Under the pieces are notes generated by a model. The model made no database searches. It saw only the letters and a program-made list of their open reading frames with translations, and was not told the DNA's origin. A DNA stretch of 64,000 bases from Luteibacter sp. Sphag1AF (lineage in GTDB: Bacteria; Pseudomonadota; Gammaproteobacteria; Xanthomonadales; Rhodanobacteraceae). The stretch covers positions 992,001-1,056,000 of the forward strand of contig NZ_JACHYH010000001.1 of the NCBI RefSeq assembly GCF_014192715.1. The letters run 5' to 3'. The translations under genes and the position numbers were made by a program. This document shows, one piece after another, positions 1 through 9,389 of this stretch. The stretch's first letter is position 1. The number at the start of each line of letters is the position of its first letter.

Positions 1-2
1 AT

Positions 3-2465
3 CGCATTCAGGAGGCCATGTCGCCCGATGCCTTGCTGGACGTTCCGTCCATGCTGTTGAGTCGCCAGGCACGGTTGCTGACCACGGCCAGTCAATGGCG
101 CCTGGAAAAGCTTCCCGTGATGCTGCGCGCCAGCTGGCTCGATGCGCTGACCCACTATGCCCGGGATCGGGAAGACACGCAGACCATCCTGGAAGCCAGC
201 GGCTTCAATGATGTGGAGTCACTGGATCAGTTCGCCCGCCGCGAGCTGGCCATCCGGCTTCAGTCCCTGGGCGTCATGGAAGACCCCGCGGACATCAACA
301 TCGAGATCTATGCCACGACGGTCGTGCCGTCCAATGGCTACACGGGTACGGATGTCGAAATCCTGCCAATCATCGAACTGGCACGGCAGAACTTCGGCTT
401 CATCGACCTTCGCGCCATCCAGGCAAAGACGGTGAACGGTCGATTCCTTCTGCAGCTACGACGGGACGATGTGATCGGCATGATCCGCGACCTCGATCTG
501 CGCAATCGCTATCAGCGCTATCTTTCCCAACGCATGAAAACCTCGCCGGAAGGCCAGGTCGCACGTTCAGCCATGAGCCGGTTGCTTCAAAGCCGCATGC
601 GTTTCGAGCTGGAAGATGCGCGCGCTGCCAATTACATCGCGGAAGAAACGCCCGCCTTTCTCGACGATCGCGCGGAGCGCGGCTACCACTGGGTGAAGTC
701 GGTCACAGACGCGCCGAAGATGTCTGACCGTCCGCGTACGGACGGCCATATCGTGACAGCACGACATATTCTGCTCAACGGCATGCGCATGAAGGACGTG
801 CTTTCCATCGGAGCGCAGAACGAGGAAAGCGTGCCGCGCATCGTGCTGTATACGCCAGATGCACCGGATCACCGCCACTTTCGCGAATTCGCGGACAGGC
901 AGACGGCTACACAACAGTTCTTCAACCACCCCGATTTTGCAGATTACCTCCGTGCACGCCTTCCCACGCAGGACGAGGCGATCGACACCACGCAGGCGCG
1001 CTTCGCCGACGAAGTCATCACCAACGACGTCTTTCTTTCGTCCTACGACACGGCACTGGCCCAGCTGGGGCTCGATGCGGAGCGATTGAGCCGTTCGACC
1101 GTTGTTGCCGACCTTGAGAAAGCGCAGTCGTTTGGCGTGCTTGCACTGCGCACCGCCTCAGGTTTTGCCCCGATGCGCGTGAGCCTGGCCGTGGCGGGAG
1201 CTCAGGCCCTGTGGTCGGTGTGGGAAGGCGCGCGCAACGTCGCTCACGGCACGCGGATCGAAGCGGTGGAAGATTTCATCAGCGCGTTCGCCTCAGCCAC
1301 ATCGCTCATGAGCCAGCACTCGTTCAAGCATGCCATCGGCCGTGTGGGGCTGGCCCGGCTTGGGCGTACACGGGCACTGGTGAGTACGCCGTCGCGCCTG
1401 CCCGACACGGAGCGCATCTTCGACGCCCGTTATCTGGCCACGGGCGTGCGCCTGAAAGATGCGCGCGCGGCGGGCCCCGGGATTCTGACGGTGAACGACC
1501 AGTTCTACATCCAGCATGGCGGCGCGCTGTACGGCGCACAGTTTGATCGGGCCAACGGCACCTGGCGATTGCGTAAACCACAGCATGCCGCCAGTGATTA
1601 CGGCGCGCCGGTAATCCGCGATGCCCACGGATACTGGAGCCACAACCGTTCCGTTGGCCTTCTGGGCGGCGGCCGTCGCCCGGACCTCAGCGACAAGGAT
1701 GCCCTGGAGGTCCTTCGGGAATATCGAAGCCTCAGCACCGAGACAGCCGGCCTCTCCGAGGCGTCCATGCAACGGCTGGTACGCAAGCTGAAGAGCGACG
1801 GCCTTCTGGATGCCACCGCCAAGCGGCTGATCTACGACCGCACGCACGACCTGCCCACCAGCGCCACCTTTGCCCGACGCTGGGAGGCTGCCCTGGACGA
1901 GGTGCGCTTCGGCAGCCCCGACCTCACCCCCTCGCCTCCCACTTCACCAGAGAGCAGCAGTTACAAGCTGGTAAAGCTGGAACGCAGTCGCTGGCCTTCC
2001 ACGGTATGGCACTACACGACACCCCGCCGGCTGGACGAATTCAAGGGACACCCGCTGTCGTTGCGCCAGTCGCAACCGAGCGCAGGCGGCCCGGCAGGCG
2101 TGCACGTCATGACGCTTGATCCGACCAGCCCGTCGCGGGACATTGTCACCCTCATGCGTGGCCGGCGGCGCACCTCCAGCTTCTCCGAGAGTCGCGTGGA
2201 CACCATGGCAGGCGCGTATGTGGAGATCGACATGACCCAGTTGCGCAACCGGCAGCGCTTCGATGGCACCTACGAATTCAACCTCTACACGGTGACCAAC
2301 CGTGGCCCGAAGGAGTTCGTCATCCGGGCCACGCAGCCGGCGCCGACGAATGCCTACGCTCCGCTGTCTCCATCCCGAAGCCGGGTGCGGCCGGACGTGG
2401 TCCTGAATGCCAGCGAGTTCAAGCTGGGTTACCGGACCATGACGCCTCCCCAGGCGTCTCCCTGA
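3..2465 (+). CDS. DUF6543-type (dermonecrotic-toxin-like) protein, 5' end cut by window
   Basis: The reading frame is open to the window edge. The first ATG (position 18) has AGGAGG only two bases upstream, too close to serve as its ribosome binding site, so the gene probably starts outside the window. About 820 residues are visible. The N-terminal and central parts have the look of the large DUF6543 (dermonecrotic toxin N-terminal) proteins of Pseudomonas and xanthomonads: helical segments, then an LRNRYQRYL motif and an [17 protein letters not shown] stretch. This is a family impression from motif order, not an alignment. The last 160 residues differ: VWHYTT (His about residue 665 counted from the ATG at 18), then [12 protein letters not shown] and AGAYVEIDM, an order that recalls HYD1-type ADP-ribosyltransferase toxin domains. 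No signal peptide or membrane segment is visible. Function as an effector or toxin is inference; no immunity gene is recognisable downstream, where ubiE follows after 38 bases. Confidence 0.7.
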   Translation, partial: RIQEAMSPDALLDVPSMLLSRQARLLTTASQWRLEKLPVMLRASWLDALTHYARDREDTQTILEASGFNDVESLDQFARRELAIRLQSLGVMEDPADINIEIYATTVVPSNGYTGTDVEILPIIELARQNFGFIDLRAIQAKTVNGRFLLQLRRDDVIGMIRDLDLRNRYQRYLSQRMKTSPEGQVARSAMSRLLQSRMRFELEDARAANYIAEETPAFLDDRAERGYHWVKSVTDAPKMSDRPRTDGHIVTARHILLNGMRMKDVLSIGAQNEESVPRIVLYTPDAPDHRHFREFADRQTATQQFFNHPDFADYLRARLPTQDEAIDTTQARFADEVITNDVFLSSYDTALAQLGLDAERLSRSTVVADLEKAQSFGVLALRTASGFAPMRVSLAVAGAQALWSVWEGARNVAHGTRIEAVEDFISAFASATSLMSQHSFKHAIGRVGLARLGRTRALVSTPSRLPDTERIFDARYLATGVRLKDARAAGPGILTVNDQFYIQHGGALYGAQFDRANGTWRLRKPQHAASDYGAPVIRDAHGYWSHNRSVGLLGGGRRPDLSDKDALEVLREYRSLSTETAGLSEASMQRLVRKLKSDGLLDATAKRLIYDRTHDLPTSATFARRWEAALDEVRFGSPDLTPSPPTSPESSSYKLVKLERSRWPSTVWHYTTPRRLDEFKGHPLSLRQSQPSAGGPAGVHVMTLDPTSPSRDIVTLMRGRRRTSSFSESRVDTMAGAYVEIDMTQLRNRQRFDGTYEFNLYTVTNRGPKEFVIRATQPAPTNAYAPLSPSRSRVRPDVVLNASEFKLGYRTMTPPQASP

Positions 2466-2503
2466 CCTCGCCCATACCCGCCAACCCGAGTAACATCGCG
2501 GGC

Positions 2504-3253
2504 ATGGACAACGAAAAAACCACCCATTTCGGCTTCCGCGACGTTCCCCTGGCTGACAAGCAGAAACTTGTCGGCCAGGTGTTCACGTCCGTCGCGCGCA
2601 ATTACGACCTGATGAACGACTTGATGTCCTTTGGCATCCATCGTCTCTGGAAGCGTCATTTCGTCGCAGTCAGCGGCGTTCGTCGCGGTGATCGTGTGCT
2701 GGACCTGGCCGGCGGTACCGGCGACATCGCCGCACTGCTCAAGCCGGTGGTCGGTACCGAAGGCGAAGTGGTGGTGGGCGATATCAACGCGGCCATGCTT
2801 GGCGTGGGTCGTGATCGCCTCACGGATCGCGGCCTCGTGTCGGGTCTGCGCTGGGCGCAGATGAATGCCGAAGCCCTGCCGTTCCCGGACGCCAGCTTTG
2901 ATGCGGTCACCATCGCCTTCGGCCTGCGCAACGTCACCGACAAGGACAAGGCGCTGGCGGACATGCACCGCATCCTGAAGCCGGGCGGTCGTGCGCTGGT
3001 CCTGGAGTTCTCCAAGGTGACCAGCCCGCTCTTCAGCAAGCTGTACGACGTGCACTCATTCAAGATCCTTCCCAAACTGGGCAGCCTCTTCGCCGGTGAC
3101 GCCGACAGCTACCAGTACCTTGCCGAGTCCATCCGCAAGCATCCGGACCAGGAAACGCTGAAGGGCATGATGCTGAATGCCGGTTTTGGCCATGTGGAAG
3201 TGCGCAACCTCACCAGCGGTGTCGTGGCCATTCACAGGGCCTACAAGCTCTGA
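2504..3253 (+). CDS. ubiE: Ubiquinone/menaquinone C-methyltransferase UbiE
   Basis: A 249-residue class I SAM-dependent methyltransferase, the normal length for UbiE. The SAM-binding motif I is [12 protein letters not shown] (residues 65-76), followed by an acidic loop after VVVGDIN and the UbiE-typical segments [18 protein letters not shown] and [10 protein letters not shown]. It C-methylates the benzoquinol ring in ubiquinone synthesis (and demethylmenaquinol where menaquinone is made). It is the first of three ubiquinone loci in the window, with ubiJ-ubiB near 22-24.5 kb and ubiK near 49.7 kb. The gene is flanked by a toxin-like gene and an aminopeptidase gene and looks monocistronic, ending in a strong hairpin seven bases after the stop. 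Confidence 0.96.
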   Translation: MDNEKTTHFGFRDVPLADKQKLVGQVFTSVARNYDLMNDLMSFGIHRLWKRHFVAVSGVRRGDRVLDLAGGTGDIAALLKPVVGTEGEVVVGDINAAMLGVGRDRLTDRGLVSGLRWAQMNAEALPFPDASFDAVTIAFGLRNVTDKDKALADMHRILKPGGRALVLEFSKVTSPLFSKLYDVHSFKILPKLGSLFAGDADSYQYLAESIRKHPDQETLKGMMLNAGFGHVEVRNLTSGVVAIHRAYKL

Positions 3254-3259
3254 AAGCCC

Positions 3260-3281
3260 GCGCGGCCCACCCGGGCCGCGC
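3260..3281 (+). terminator. GC-rich hairpin after ubiE
   Basis: Perfect 9-bp inverted repeat GCGCGGCCC / GGGCCGCGC with a 4-base loop, starting seven bases after the ubiE stop. There is no T-tract, so it may act with Rho or mainly protect the 3' end. Confidence 0.6.
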
Positions 3282-3355
3282 AACGACGTCCAGCACGGGT
3301 CCGGCTATCCCCGCGATGGCATACTGGGGGCTGTCCTCCCCATCGGATCGAATCG

Positions 3356-5212
3356 ATGCGCCTGTTTCCGCTGCTCGGCCTGACCCTGGCCTTCCCCGTC
3401 GTGGCATTCGCCGCTGACCCGCACAGCTACGCACAGCCCGCCCAGGTGCGTGTCACGCACCTGGACCTGGACCTGAAAGTCGACTTCGCCCAGCGTCAGC
3501 TGGACGGCGGCGCCACGCTCAAGCTCGACTGGAAAGATCCCAAGGCCCAGTCCCTCGTCCTCGATACGCGTGATCTGAAGATCGCCAGCGTTGACGCCGT
3601 GGGCGCTGACGGCAAAACCCAGCCGCTGAAGTTCGCTCTGGCTCCGCGCGACAAGGAACTGGGCAGCAAGCTGACCATCCAGGCGCCGCAGCACCCGGCA
3701 CAGGTACGCATCGTCTACACCACGGTGCCTGAGGCCTCGGGCCTGCAGTGGCTGCCGCCGGAACAGACGGCCGACAAGAAGCTGCCCTTCATGTTCTCGC
3801 AGTCCGAGTCGATTCACGCGCGCTCGTGGGTTCCGCTGCAGGACTCGCCGGCCATCCGTTTCACCTATAACGCGCACGTCACCGCACCGAAGGACGTTCG
3901 CGTCGTGATGAGCGCGCTGAACGACGCAAAGCATCCGCTCAACGGCGACTTCAGCTTCTCGCAGCCGCATCCCATTCCGTCCTACCTCCTGGCCATCGCG
4001 GCCGGTGGCATCGACGTTCGCGAAACCGGCCCGCGCAGCGCGGTGTATGCCGAGCCAAGCGTGGTGGCGAAGGCAGCGCACGAGTTCGAAGACACGGAAA
4101 AGCTGATCACCACCACCGAGAAGCTTTACGGGCCTTACGCATGGGGCCGCTACGACATTCTCGTGCTGCCGCCGTCGTTCCCCTATGGCGGCATGGAAAA
4201 CCCGAACATGACGTTCGCCACGCCGACGGTGCTGGTGGGCGACAAGAGCCTCGTGTCGCTGGTATCGCATGAGCTTGCGCATTCGTGGTCCGGCAACCTG
4301 GTCACCAGTGCTGCCTGGCGCGACATCTGGTTGAACGAAGGTTTCACCACGTACGTGCAGGGGCGCATCACCGAGGCGGTGTACGGCAAGACGCTGGCTG
4401 ACGAAGAAGATCTGCTGTCTGCGCGTGCGTTGCAGAAGTCCATTGGCCAGATGTCGGCCAACTCGCAGAAGCTCACGCCCGACCCGCGTGGCGTCGGTGC
4501 CGACGATTCACTGTCTGCCGTCGCATACGACAAGGGCTCCTGGTTCCTGCGCACGCTGGAACAGCGCTTCGGTCGCGAAACCTTTGACGCTTACCTGCGC
4601 GGCTACTTCGCGCACTTCGCGTTCCAGAGCATCGACACCGACACGATGTTTGCGTACCTGAAGGCCAATCTGCTCGACAAGTACCCGGGCAAGATGAGCG
4701 AAGCCGAAGCACGCCAGTGGATCTGGCAGCCGGGCATTCCGAAGGATGCGCCGTTGCCTCAGTCGGCACGCTTTGACGGCATCGACAAGGAGCGCGCGGA
4801 TTTCCTCGCCGGCAAGCTCGCCGCCGACAAGCTGGACGCGAAAACGTGGAACACCCAGGAATGGATGTTCTTCCTTGATCGCCTGCCGGACGTGACGCCG
4901 CTGGACAAGATCCGGGAAATCGACGCTGCCTGGCATCTGACCGGTACGCCCAATGCCGAGATCGGCATGCGCTGGTACGTGCACGCCATTGCCGCGGGCG
5001 ACAAGGACGTGTGGAACGCTGCCGGTGAGCACATGACCCGCATCGGCCGCCTGTACCTGACCACCCCGGTCTACCGTGCTTTTGCCAGAACGCCGGAAGG
5101 CCTCGCGTTTGCCGAAGGCATCTATGCCAAGGCCAGGTCGGGCTATCACCCCATGACGCAGGAAGCGGTTGAGCGCATTTTCGCGAAGGCAAAGAAGCCG
5201 GCCGCGAAGTAA
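3356..5212 (+). CDS. Secreted M1-family aminopeptidase (LTA4H-like)
   Basis: A 618-residue M1 zinc metallopeptidase. It opens with a Sec signal peptide (charged start, hydrophobic run, cleavage near AFAADP), so it probably acts in the periplasm. The exopeptidase motif YGGMENP lies near residues 276-282. The zinc site is HELAH (His305, Glu306, His309) with the third ligand Glu328 in LNEGF, 19 residues after His309, as expected for gluzincins. After the catalytic domain a helical C-terminal domain resembles the leukotriene-A4-hydrolase C-terminal fold, so the protein is closer to LTA4H-type M1 enzymes than to the ~870-residue PepN. Likely role: trimming N-terminal residues from extracytoplasmic peptides. 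It is one of three probably exported metallopeptidases in the first 21 kb (with M3 and M16 enzymes). The gene ends in a strong terminator. Confidence 0.93.
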   Translation: MRLFPLLGLTLAFPVVAFAADPHSYAQPAQVRVTHLDLDLKVDFAQRQLDGGATLKLDWKDPKAQSLVLDTRDLKIASVDAVGADGKTQPLKFALAPRDKELGSKLTIQAPQHPAQVRIVYTTVPEASGLQWLPPEQTADKKLPFMFSQSESIHARSWVPLQDSPAIRFTYNAHVTAPKDVRVVMSALNDAKHPLNGDFSFSQPHPIPSYLLAIAAGGIDVRETGPRSAVYAEPSVVAKAAHEFEDTEKLITTTEKLYGPYAWGRYDILVLPPSFPYGGMENPNMTFATPTVLVGDKSLVSLVSHELAHSWSGNLVTSAAWRDIWLNEGFTTYVQGRITEAVYGKTLADEEDLLSARALQKSIGQMSANSQKLTPDPRGVGADDSLSAVAYDKGSWFLRTLEQRFGRETFDAYLRGYFAHFAFQSIDTDTMFAYLKANLLDKYPGKMSEAEARQWIWQPGIPKDAPLPQSARFDGIDKERADFLAGKLAADKLDAKTWNTQEWMFFLDRLPDVTPLDKIREIDAAWHLTGTPNAEIGMRWYVHAIAAGDKDVWNAAGEHMTRIGRLYLTTPVYRAFARTPEGLAFAEGIYAKARSGYHPMTQEAVERIFAKAKKPAAK

Positions 5213-5219
5213 ACACGGT

Positions 5220-5248
5220 AAGGGCGGTGCTTGAAAAGCGCCGCCCTT
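5220..5248 (+). terminator. Strong hairpin after the M1 aminopeptidase gene
   Basis: 13-bp stem (one G-T wobble) with a GAA loop: AAGGGCGGTGCTT / AAGCGCCGCCCTT. It starts eight bases after the stop. A short pyrimidine run (CTCCC) follows instead of a T-tract. Confidence 0.7.
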
Positions 5249-5288
5249 CTCCCGCATCTGTCAGGCACATCACACAAGACGCTCAACC

Positions 5289-6293
5289 ATGGCCAAGCCC
5301 AAATCCATCACCGTCGGCAAGACCGACACGCGCCCGCTCTGGAAGCGCCTCCTTTACCGTCGCCTGAAGTTTCTGGCCGTGGTGGCCATCCTGCTTGGCG
5401 TTGGCTTTGGCGGTGTTTACATGTTCGCGCCGCGCCTGCTGATCAAGGCGGACTACGCGCGCATGGCCATGGCCGCGCATCTGGAAAAACACACCGTCCA
5501 GGCCGGCGACACCCAGTGGTCGTATTACGAAGGCGGCGAAGGCCCCACTCTCGTGCTGCTGCATGGTTTTGCAGCGCGCAAGGAGGTCTGGCTGGAATCG
5601 GCCAAAGACCTCACCAATCATTTCCACGTCATCATCCCGGACCTTCCCGGCTGGGGTGAGTCCTCACGCGTCGCTGATGGCAACTACAACATCAACGCGC
5701 AGGCGGATCGCCTTGAGACCTTCTTCAGCACGCTCAACATGAAGGGCTTCGTGCTGGTGGGCCATTCGATGGGCGGCGCCATTGCCGGCGTTTTCGCGGC
5801 GGAACACCCCGATCGTCTCAGCAGCCTCGTGCTGATGGATTCGCTGGGCCTCACGTTCAAGGAAAACGACTTCGCCCGCGAAGCACTGGCGGGCAAGAAC
5901 CCTTTCATCTTTGACGACCGCGCGGGCTTCGAGAAGGCTTCCGAACTTGCGTTCCTGCATCCGCGCAAGATTCCGGGTCGTCTGGAAGATGCGCTGATTA
6001 CCGAGAACCAGGACAACCGCGCCTTCATCGAGCGCACGTTTGCTCAGCTCAATGATAAGTCGCAGTTCCTCGCACTTGATCCGGTGATCGGCAAGCTCAC
6101 CATGCCCGTGCTGGGCGTGTGGTGCCACGACGACAAGATCATCGACGTGTCGGCACTGGATACGCTGCGCAACGGCCTGAAGTCGTCGCCGTCCATCGGC
6201 GCCACGGTACTGAGCGGCTGCAACCATATGCCGATGATGGAACGCCCCACCGAGACCGCGCAGATTCTTACCGGTTTCGCCATCGCTCACTGA
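5289..6293 (+). CDS. Membrane-anchored alpha/beta hydrolase
   Basis: A 334-residue protein. A basic N-terminus is followed by one hydrophobic segment (about residues 27-48), giving a type II membrane anchor with the catalytic domain outside the cytoplasm. The fold is a classic alpha/beta hydrolase: oxyanion HGF near residue 92, nucleophile Ser160 in GHSMGG, an acid in the CHDDKIID segment near residue 280, and a histidine in GCNHMPM near residue 315. The substrate is not evident; lipase/esterase and C-C hydrolase members share this arrangement. The gene stands alone and ends at a hairpin shared with the convergent YgjP-like gene. Confidence 0.85.
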   Translation: MAKPKSITVGKTDTRPLWKRLLYRRLKFLAVVAILLGVGFGGVYMFAPRLLIKADYARMAMAAHLEKHTVQAGDTQWSYYEGGEGPTLVLLHGFAARKEVWLESAKDLTNHFHVIIPDLPGWGESSRVADGNYNINAQADRLETFFSTLNMKGFVLVGHSMGGAIAGVFAAEHPDRLSSLVLMDSLGLTFKENDFAREALAGKNPFIFDDRAGFEKASELAFLHPRKIPGRLEDALITENQDNRAFIERTFAQLNDKSQFLALDPVIGKLTMPVLGVWCHDDKIIDVSALDTLRNGLKSSPSIGATVLSGCNHMPMMERPTETAQILTGFAIAH

Positions 6294-6303
6294 GTGATGA
6301 CTG

Positions 6304-6335
6304 GCCTGTTGCCTGCACATATGCGGGCAACAGGC
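6304..6335. terminator. Bidirectional hairpin between convergent genes
   Basis: Perfect 10-bp inverted repeat GCCTGTTGCC / GGCAACAGGC with a 12-base loop, in the 43-base gap between the plus-strand hydrolase and the minus-strand YgjP-like gene. Confidence 0.7.
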
Positions 6336-6336
6336 T

Positions 6337-7149
6337 TCAGTCGGCGACGTCTGCCACCAGACGGTCCAGCTGTGCTTTCATGCCACTGCCGTTGACCCTC
6401 AGCCAGTCTCGCTGTTCCTTGTAGTCAGGCAGAATGCTGCCCACCCAGTTCCAGAAGCGCGGCGAGTGGTTGCGCACCTTCAGGTGACACAGCTCGTGCA
6501 CCAGCACGTAGCGCAGCGCGGCCGGCGGCGCCAGCGCCAGGGCAAGATCCAGATTGATGCGATCGCGCGTGTCCAGGCTGCCCCAGAGGCTTTTCAGCGG
6601 ACGGATGCGCAACGCCGTCGGTGCCGCGTTGATCAGCGGCACATAGATCGGCAACCAGCGCGACACGTCGCGACGAATCTGCATTTCGAAGAATGTGGCC
6701 AACAGGCCACGTGCGACCATCAGCGCCCGCGTGTGTGGACGCGGCAGCACCAGCGTGAGCCGGTTACCGTGATGTTCCACCTTGGGATAAGCGCCTTCCG
6801 CCCAGTCGAGCTCCACGGCCTCGCCACGCAGCGGGAACGAGGTGTCGTGGCCGACCTTCAGGGGGGGAAGCGGCTCGGCGTCCAGGTTGAACTCACCCAG
6901 CTTGCGCTCCAGCCAGTCCGCGTGATGGCGCAGGAAGGCCGTCATCTGCGCCGTGTGCGTACCGTTGGGATAGGTGAGCCGTGCGCCCTTGGGGGTGACC
7001 GTGAGACGCAGGCGGCGCGCGCGCGGGTGCGCCGACTTCAGCACCCGGATGGTGCCTCCCGTCGGCGTCGCCAGTTCCAGCCATTCGCCTTGTTCGTACG
7101 TCATGCGGCCCGTCTCGTAGTCGTCCCGACGAACATCCCACAACCCCAT
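6337..7149 (-). CDS. YgjP-like (SprT/DUF45) zinc metalloprotease
   Basis: Up to 270 residues. The C-terminal half carries the family signature HELCHLKVRNHSPRFW with an HExxH zinc site, preceded by the conserved SLWGSLDTRDRINLDLAL segment. The N-terminal half is the beta-rich region typical of YgjP/M48-related DUF45 proteins, which are encoded next to diverse partners and have poorly known substrates. There is no signal peptide, so it is cytoplasmic. The start is uncertain: ATG at 7149 gives the full length, while ATG at 7104 would drop 15 residues and begin at MTYEQGEW; neither has a strong ribosome binding site. The gene lies 27 bases downstream of rdgC on the same strand and may be cotranscribed with it. 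Confidence 0.85.
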   Translation of the reverse strand: MGLWDVRRDDYETGRMTYEQGEWLELATPTGGTIRVLKSAHPRARRLRLTVTPKGARLTYPNGTHTAQMTAFLRHHADWLERKLGEFNLDAEPLPPLKVGHDTSFPLRGEAVELDWAEGAYPKVEHHGNRLTLVLPRPHTRALMVARGLLATFFEMQIRRDVSRWLPIYVPLINAAPTALRIRPLKSLWGSLDTRDRINLDLALALAPPAALRYVLVHELCHLKVRNHSPRFWNWVGSILPDYKEQRDWLRVNGSGMKAQLDRLVADVAD

Positions 7150-7176
7150 CTCAGCGACCGCGACACCCGGCGGGGC

Positions 7177-8085
7177 TTATTCCGGACGAGGCAGCTTGAA
7201 CCACTCTTCCAGTTTGCCCAGAAGGCGCTCGAACTCCAGCGCCATCAGGGCGAAATTGGCATCCATTTCCGCGGCCTGCGACTCGTGGCTGTCGCCCTGC
7301 TCGTCCAGCACCACGTCCGTGAACTTGATTTTACGCAGGATCAGGTCTTCGCCGAGCGTGAAAGTGATGCGGTCGTCAAACACCAGACCCAGCTGGAATA
7401 CCTGCTTGCCGTTGCGCAGATGCTCTCGAATCTCATCCGTGTCGAGATCCTGGCGGCGGCAGCGGGCAATGGCGCCCGTGGCGGTCGCGGGGTCGCGCAA
7501 TTCGCACTCATCGCCCAGGGCCAGCCCGGCCGGAAGGTTGCCCGAGGACACCCAGTCGGTCATGAGCACGCGGGGGGATTCCTCCGGCGCCAGCGGCACG
7601 GCGGGGAAGCTGCCCAGGGCCTCGCGGACCTGGGTCAGGGCGTTCTCGGCCGACTTGCGGCTGGAGGTGTCGAGCACCAGCCAGCCATGCTTCTTGTCCG
7701 CGTAAAGCGACATGCGTGAGCTGCGCACGAACGCGCGCGGCAGCAGCTCGTTCATGATGTCGTCTTTCATGCGCTTGCGCTCACGACCGCTGACCTTGCG
7801 GCCCTCTTCGTCAGCAATTTTCTGCACGCGGCGGAAGATCTCGTCGTTGACGACGGCAGCAGGCAGCAGCTTGTCCTCGCCACCCACGGTGATCATCGTG
7901 TTGTGGCTGACATTATGCGTCAGCGCTTCTTCCTGACGGCCCAGCGGCGAGATGAATCCCTTCGTGCCCATCTCAAGCGGGCCTACGGGGCGCAGGCGGT
8001 GCTCGGGAAGCACTTCGTCGAGGCGCTGCAGATCGGTGGCAACAGGGGCAGAAAAACGGAAGAGCGTCAGATTACGAAAAAACAT
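7177..8085 (-). CDS. rdgC: Recombination-associated protein RdgC
   Basis: A 302-residue RdgC, the usual length. The start MFFRNLTLFRF is the family's conserved N-terminus and is preceded by GAACGAGA, so I prefer ATG at 8085 to a TTG seven codons upstream. The conserved MGTKGFISPLG and VLLP-like segments and the C-terminal FALMALEFERLLGKLEEWF are all present. RdgC forms ring-shaped dimers that bind double-stranded DNA and restrain RecA. It lies between the aromatic aminotransferase gene and the YgjP-like gene on the same strand. Confidence 0.95.
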   Translation of the reverse strand: MFFRNLTLFRFSAPVATDLQRLDEVLPEHRLRPVGPLEMGTKGFISPLGRQEEALTHNVSHNTMITVGGEDKLLPAAVVNDEIFRRVQKIADEEGRKVSGRERKRMKDDIMNELLPRAFVRSSRMSLYADKKHGWLVLDTSSRKSAENALTQVREALGSFPAVPLAPEESPRVLMTDWVSSGNLPAGLALGDECELRDPATATGAIARCRRQDLDTDEIREHLRNGKQVFQLGLVFDDRITFTLGEDLILRKIKFTDVVLDEQGDSHESQAAEMDANFALMALEFERLLGKLEEWFKLPRPE

Positions 8086-8120
8086 GCGTGGACGGATCTC
8101 GTTCAAATAGGTGACCGGAA

Positions 8121-8137
8121 CGGGCGCCGTGCGCCCG
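8121..8137 (-). terminator. Possible hairpin between the aminotransferase gene and rdgC
   Basis: 7-bp inverted repeat CGGGCGC / GCGCCCG with a 3-base loop in the 90-base gap. No T-tract; it could equally be a leader structure of rdgC. Confidence 0.35.
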
Positions 8138-8175
8138 CTCGGGAAAGACCTCCCTCAAGGCGGGAGATCGAAGAA

Positions 8176-9375
8176 TCAGCGGCTGACCTGCGCGATGGCT
8201 TCGGCCACGCGATCAAGGTTGCCGTGATTGAGTGCCGCGACACAAATGCGCCCCGTGCTCACGGCGTAGATGCCAAACTCGCTGCGCAGACGCTCCACCT
8301 GCGTGGCCGTGAGGCCCGAGTAGGAGAACATGCCGCGCTGCGCCTCAATGAAGCTGTAGTCGCCCTGCGCGTGGTGAACTGCCAGACGCTCGACCAGACC
8401 ACGGCGCATCGCGCGGATGCGCTCGCGCATTTCACCGAGCTCGGCTTCCCACGTGCTGCGCAGCTCCGCGTGATTGAGCACTGCCGACACCACCGCCGCG
8501 CCGTGCGTGGGCGGGTTGGAATAGTTGGTGCGGATCACGCGCTTGACCTGCGACTGCACACGCACCGCTTCGTCATGGCTCGCCGTCACGATGGACAATG
8601 CGCCAACGCGCTCGCCGTACAGCGAGAACGACTTGGAGAACGAACTTGCCACGAAGAACGGCAAGCCCGACTCAGCGAACAGACGTACCGCCGACGCATC
8701 GGCGTCGATGCCGTCGCCAAAGCCCTGATAAGCGATGTCCAGGAACGGCGTCAGCGAACGCGCCTTGACCGTTGCGATGACCCGCTTCCAGTCCGCGTCG
8801 GTCAGATCGACGCCCGTGGGATTGTGGCAGCACGCGTGCAGCACCACGACCGAACCGGCGGGCAACGCTTCAAGGCCGGAAATCATGCCGTCTACGTTCA
8901 CGCCGTGCGTGGACGCGTCGTAGTACGGGTATTGCACCACCTCGAAACCCGCTGCTTCGAACAGGGCACGATGGTTTTCCCAGCTGGGATCGCTGATGGC
9001 GACCGGCACGCCCGGGTTCAGGCGATACAGGAAATCTGCACCCACGCGCAGCGCACCCGTGCCACCCAGCGCCTGCGCGGTGACGACGCGGCGTTCGGCA
9101 ATCAGCGGCGAGGAAGCGCCGAACAGCAGCTGCTGCACGGCCAGGTCATACAGGGCGATGCCGTCAATGGGCAGATAGCCTCGCGGCAACTGCGCTTTCA
9201 GACGCGCTTCTTCGGCCTGGCGCACGGCGCGCAGCAGAGGCACGTGGCCGTTATCGTCGTAGTAGACGCCCACGCCAAGATTGACTTTATCGGCACGCGA
9301 ATCTGCACCGAAAGCTTCGTTCAGGCCGAGGATCGGATCGCGCGGGGCGAGTTCGACGGAAGAGAAGAGAGTCAT
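8176..9375 (-). CDS. tyrB: Aspartate/aromatic amino acid aminotransferase
   Basis: A 399-residue fold-type I PLP enzyme of the AspC/TyrB subgroup Ia. The sequence opens with the AspC-like FSSVELAPRDPILGLNEAF, has the cofactor-binding CCHNPTGVD segment, and the Schiff-base lysine is Lys248 in SSFSKSFSLYGERVGAL. It transfers amino groups between aromatic amino acids or aspartate and 2-oxoglutarate. Whether tyrosine/phenylalanine or aspartate is the main substrate cannot be read from sequence alone, so the symbol is provisional. It sits 14 bases downstream of ttcA and is probably cotranscribed with it. Confidence 0.88.
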   Translation of the reverse strand: MTLFSSVELAPRDPILGLNEAFGADSRADKVNLGVGVYYDDNGHVPLLRAVRQAEEARLKAQLPRGYLPIDGIALYDLAVQQLLFGASSPLIAERRVVTAQALGGTGALRVGADFLYRLNPGVPVAISDPSWENHRALFEAAGFEVVQYPYYDASTHGVNVDGMISGLEALPAGSVVVLHACCHNPTGVDLTDADWKRVIATVKARSLTPFLDIAYQGFGDGIDADASAVRLFAESGLPFFVASSFSKSFSLYGERVGALSIVTASHDEAVRVQSQVKRVIRTNYSNPPTHGAAVVSAVLNHAELRSTWEAELGEMRERIRAMRRGLVERLAVHHAQGDYSFIEAQRGMFSYSGLTATQVERLRSEFGIYAVSTGRICVAALNHGNLDRVAEAIAQVSR

Positions 9376-9389
9376 GGTCGGTATGCCGG

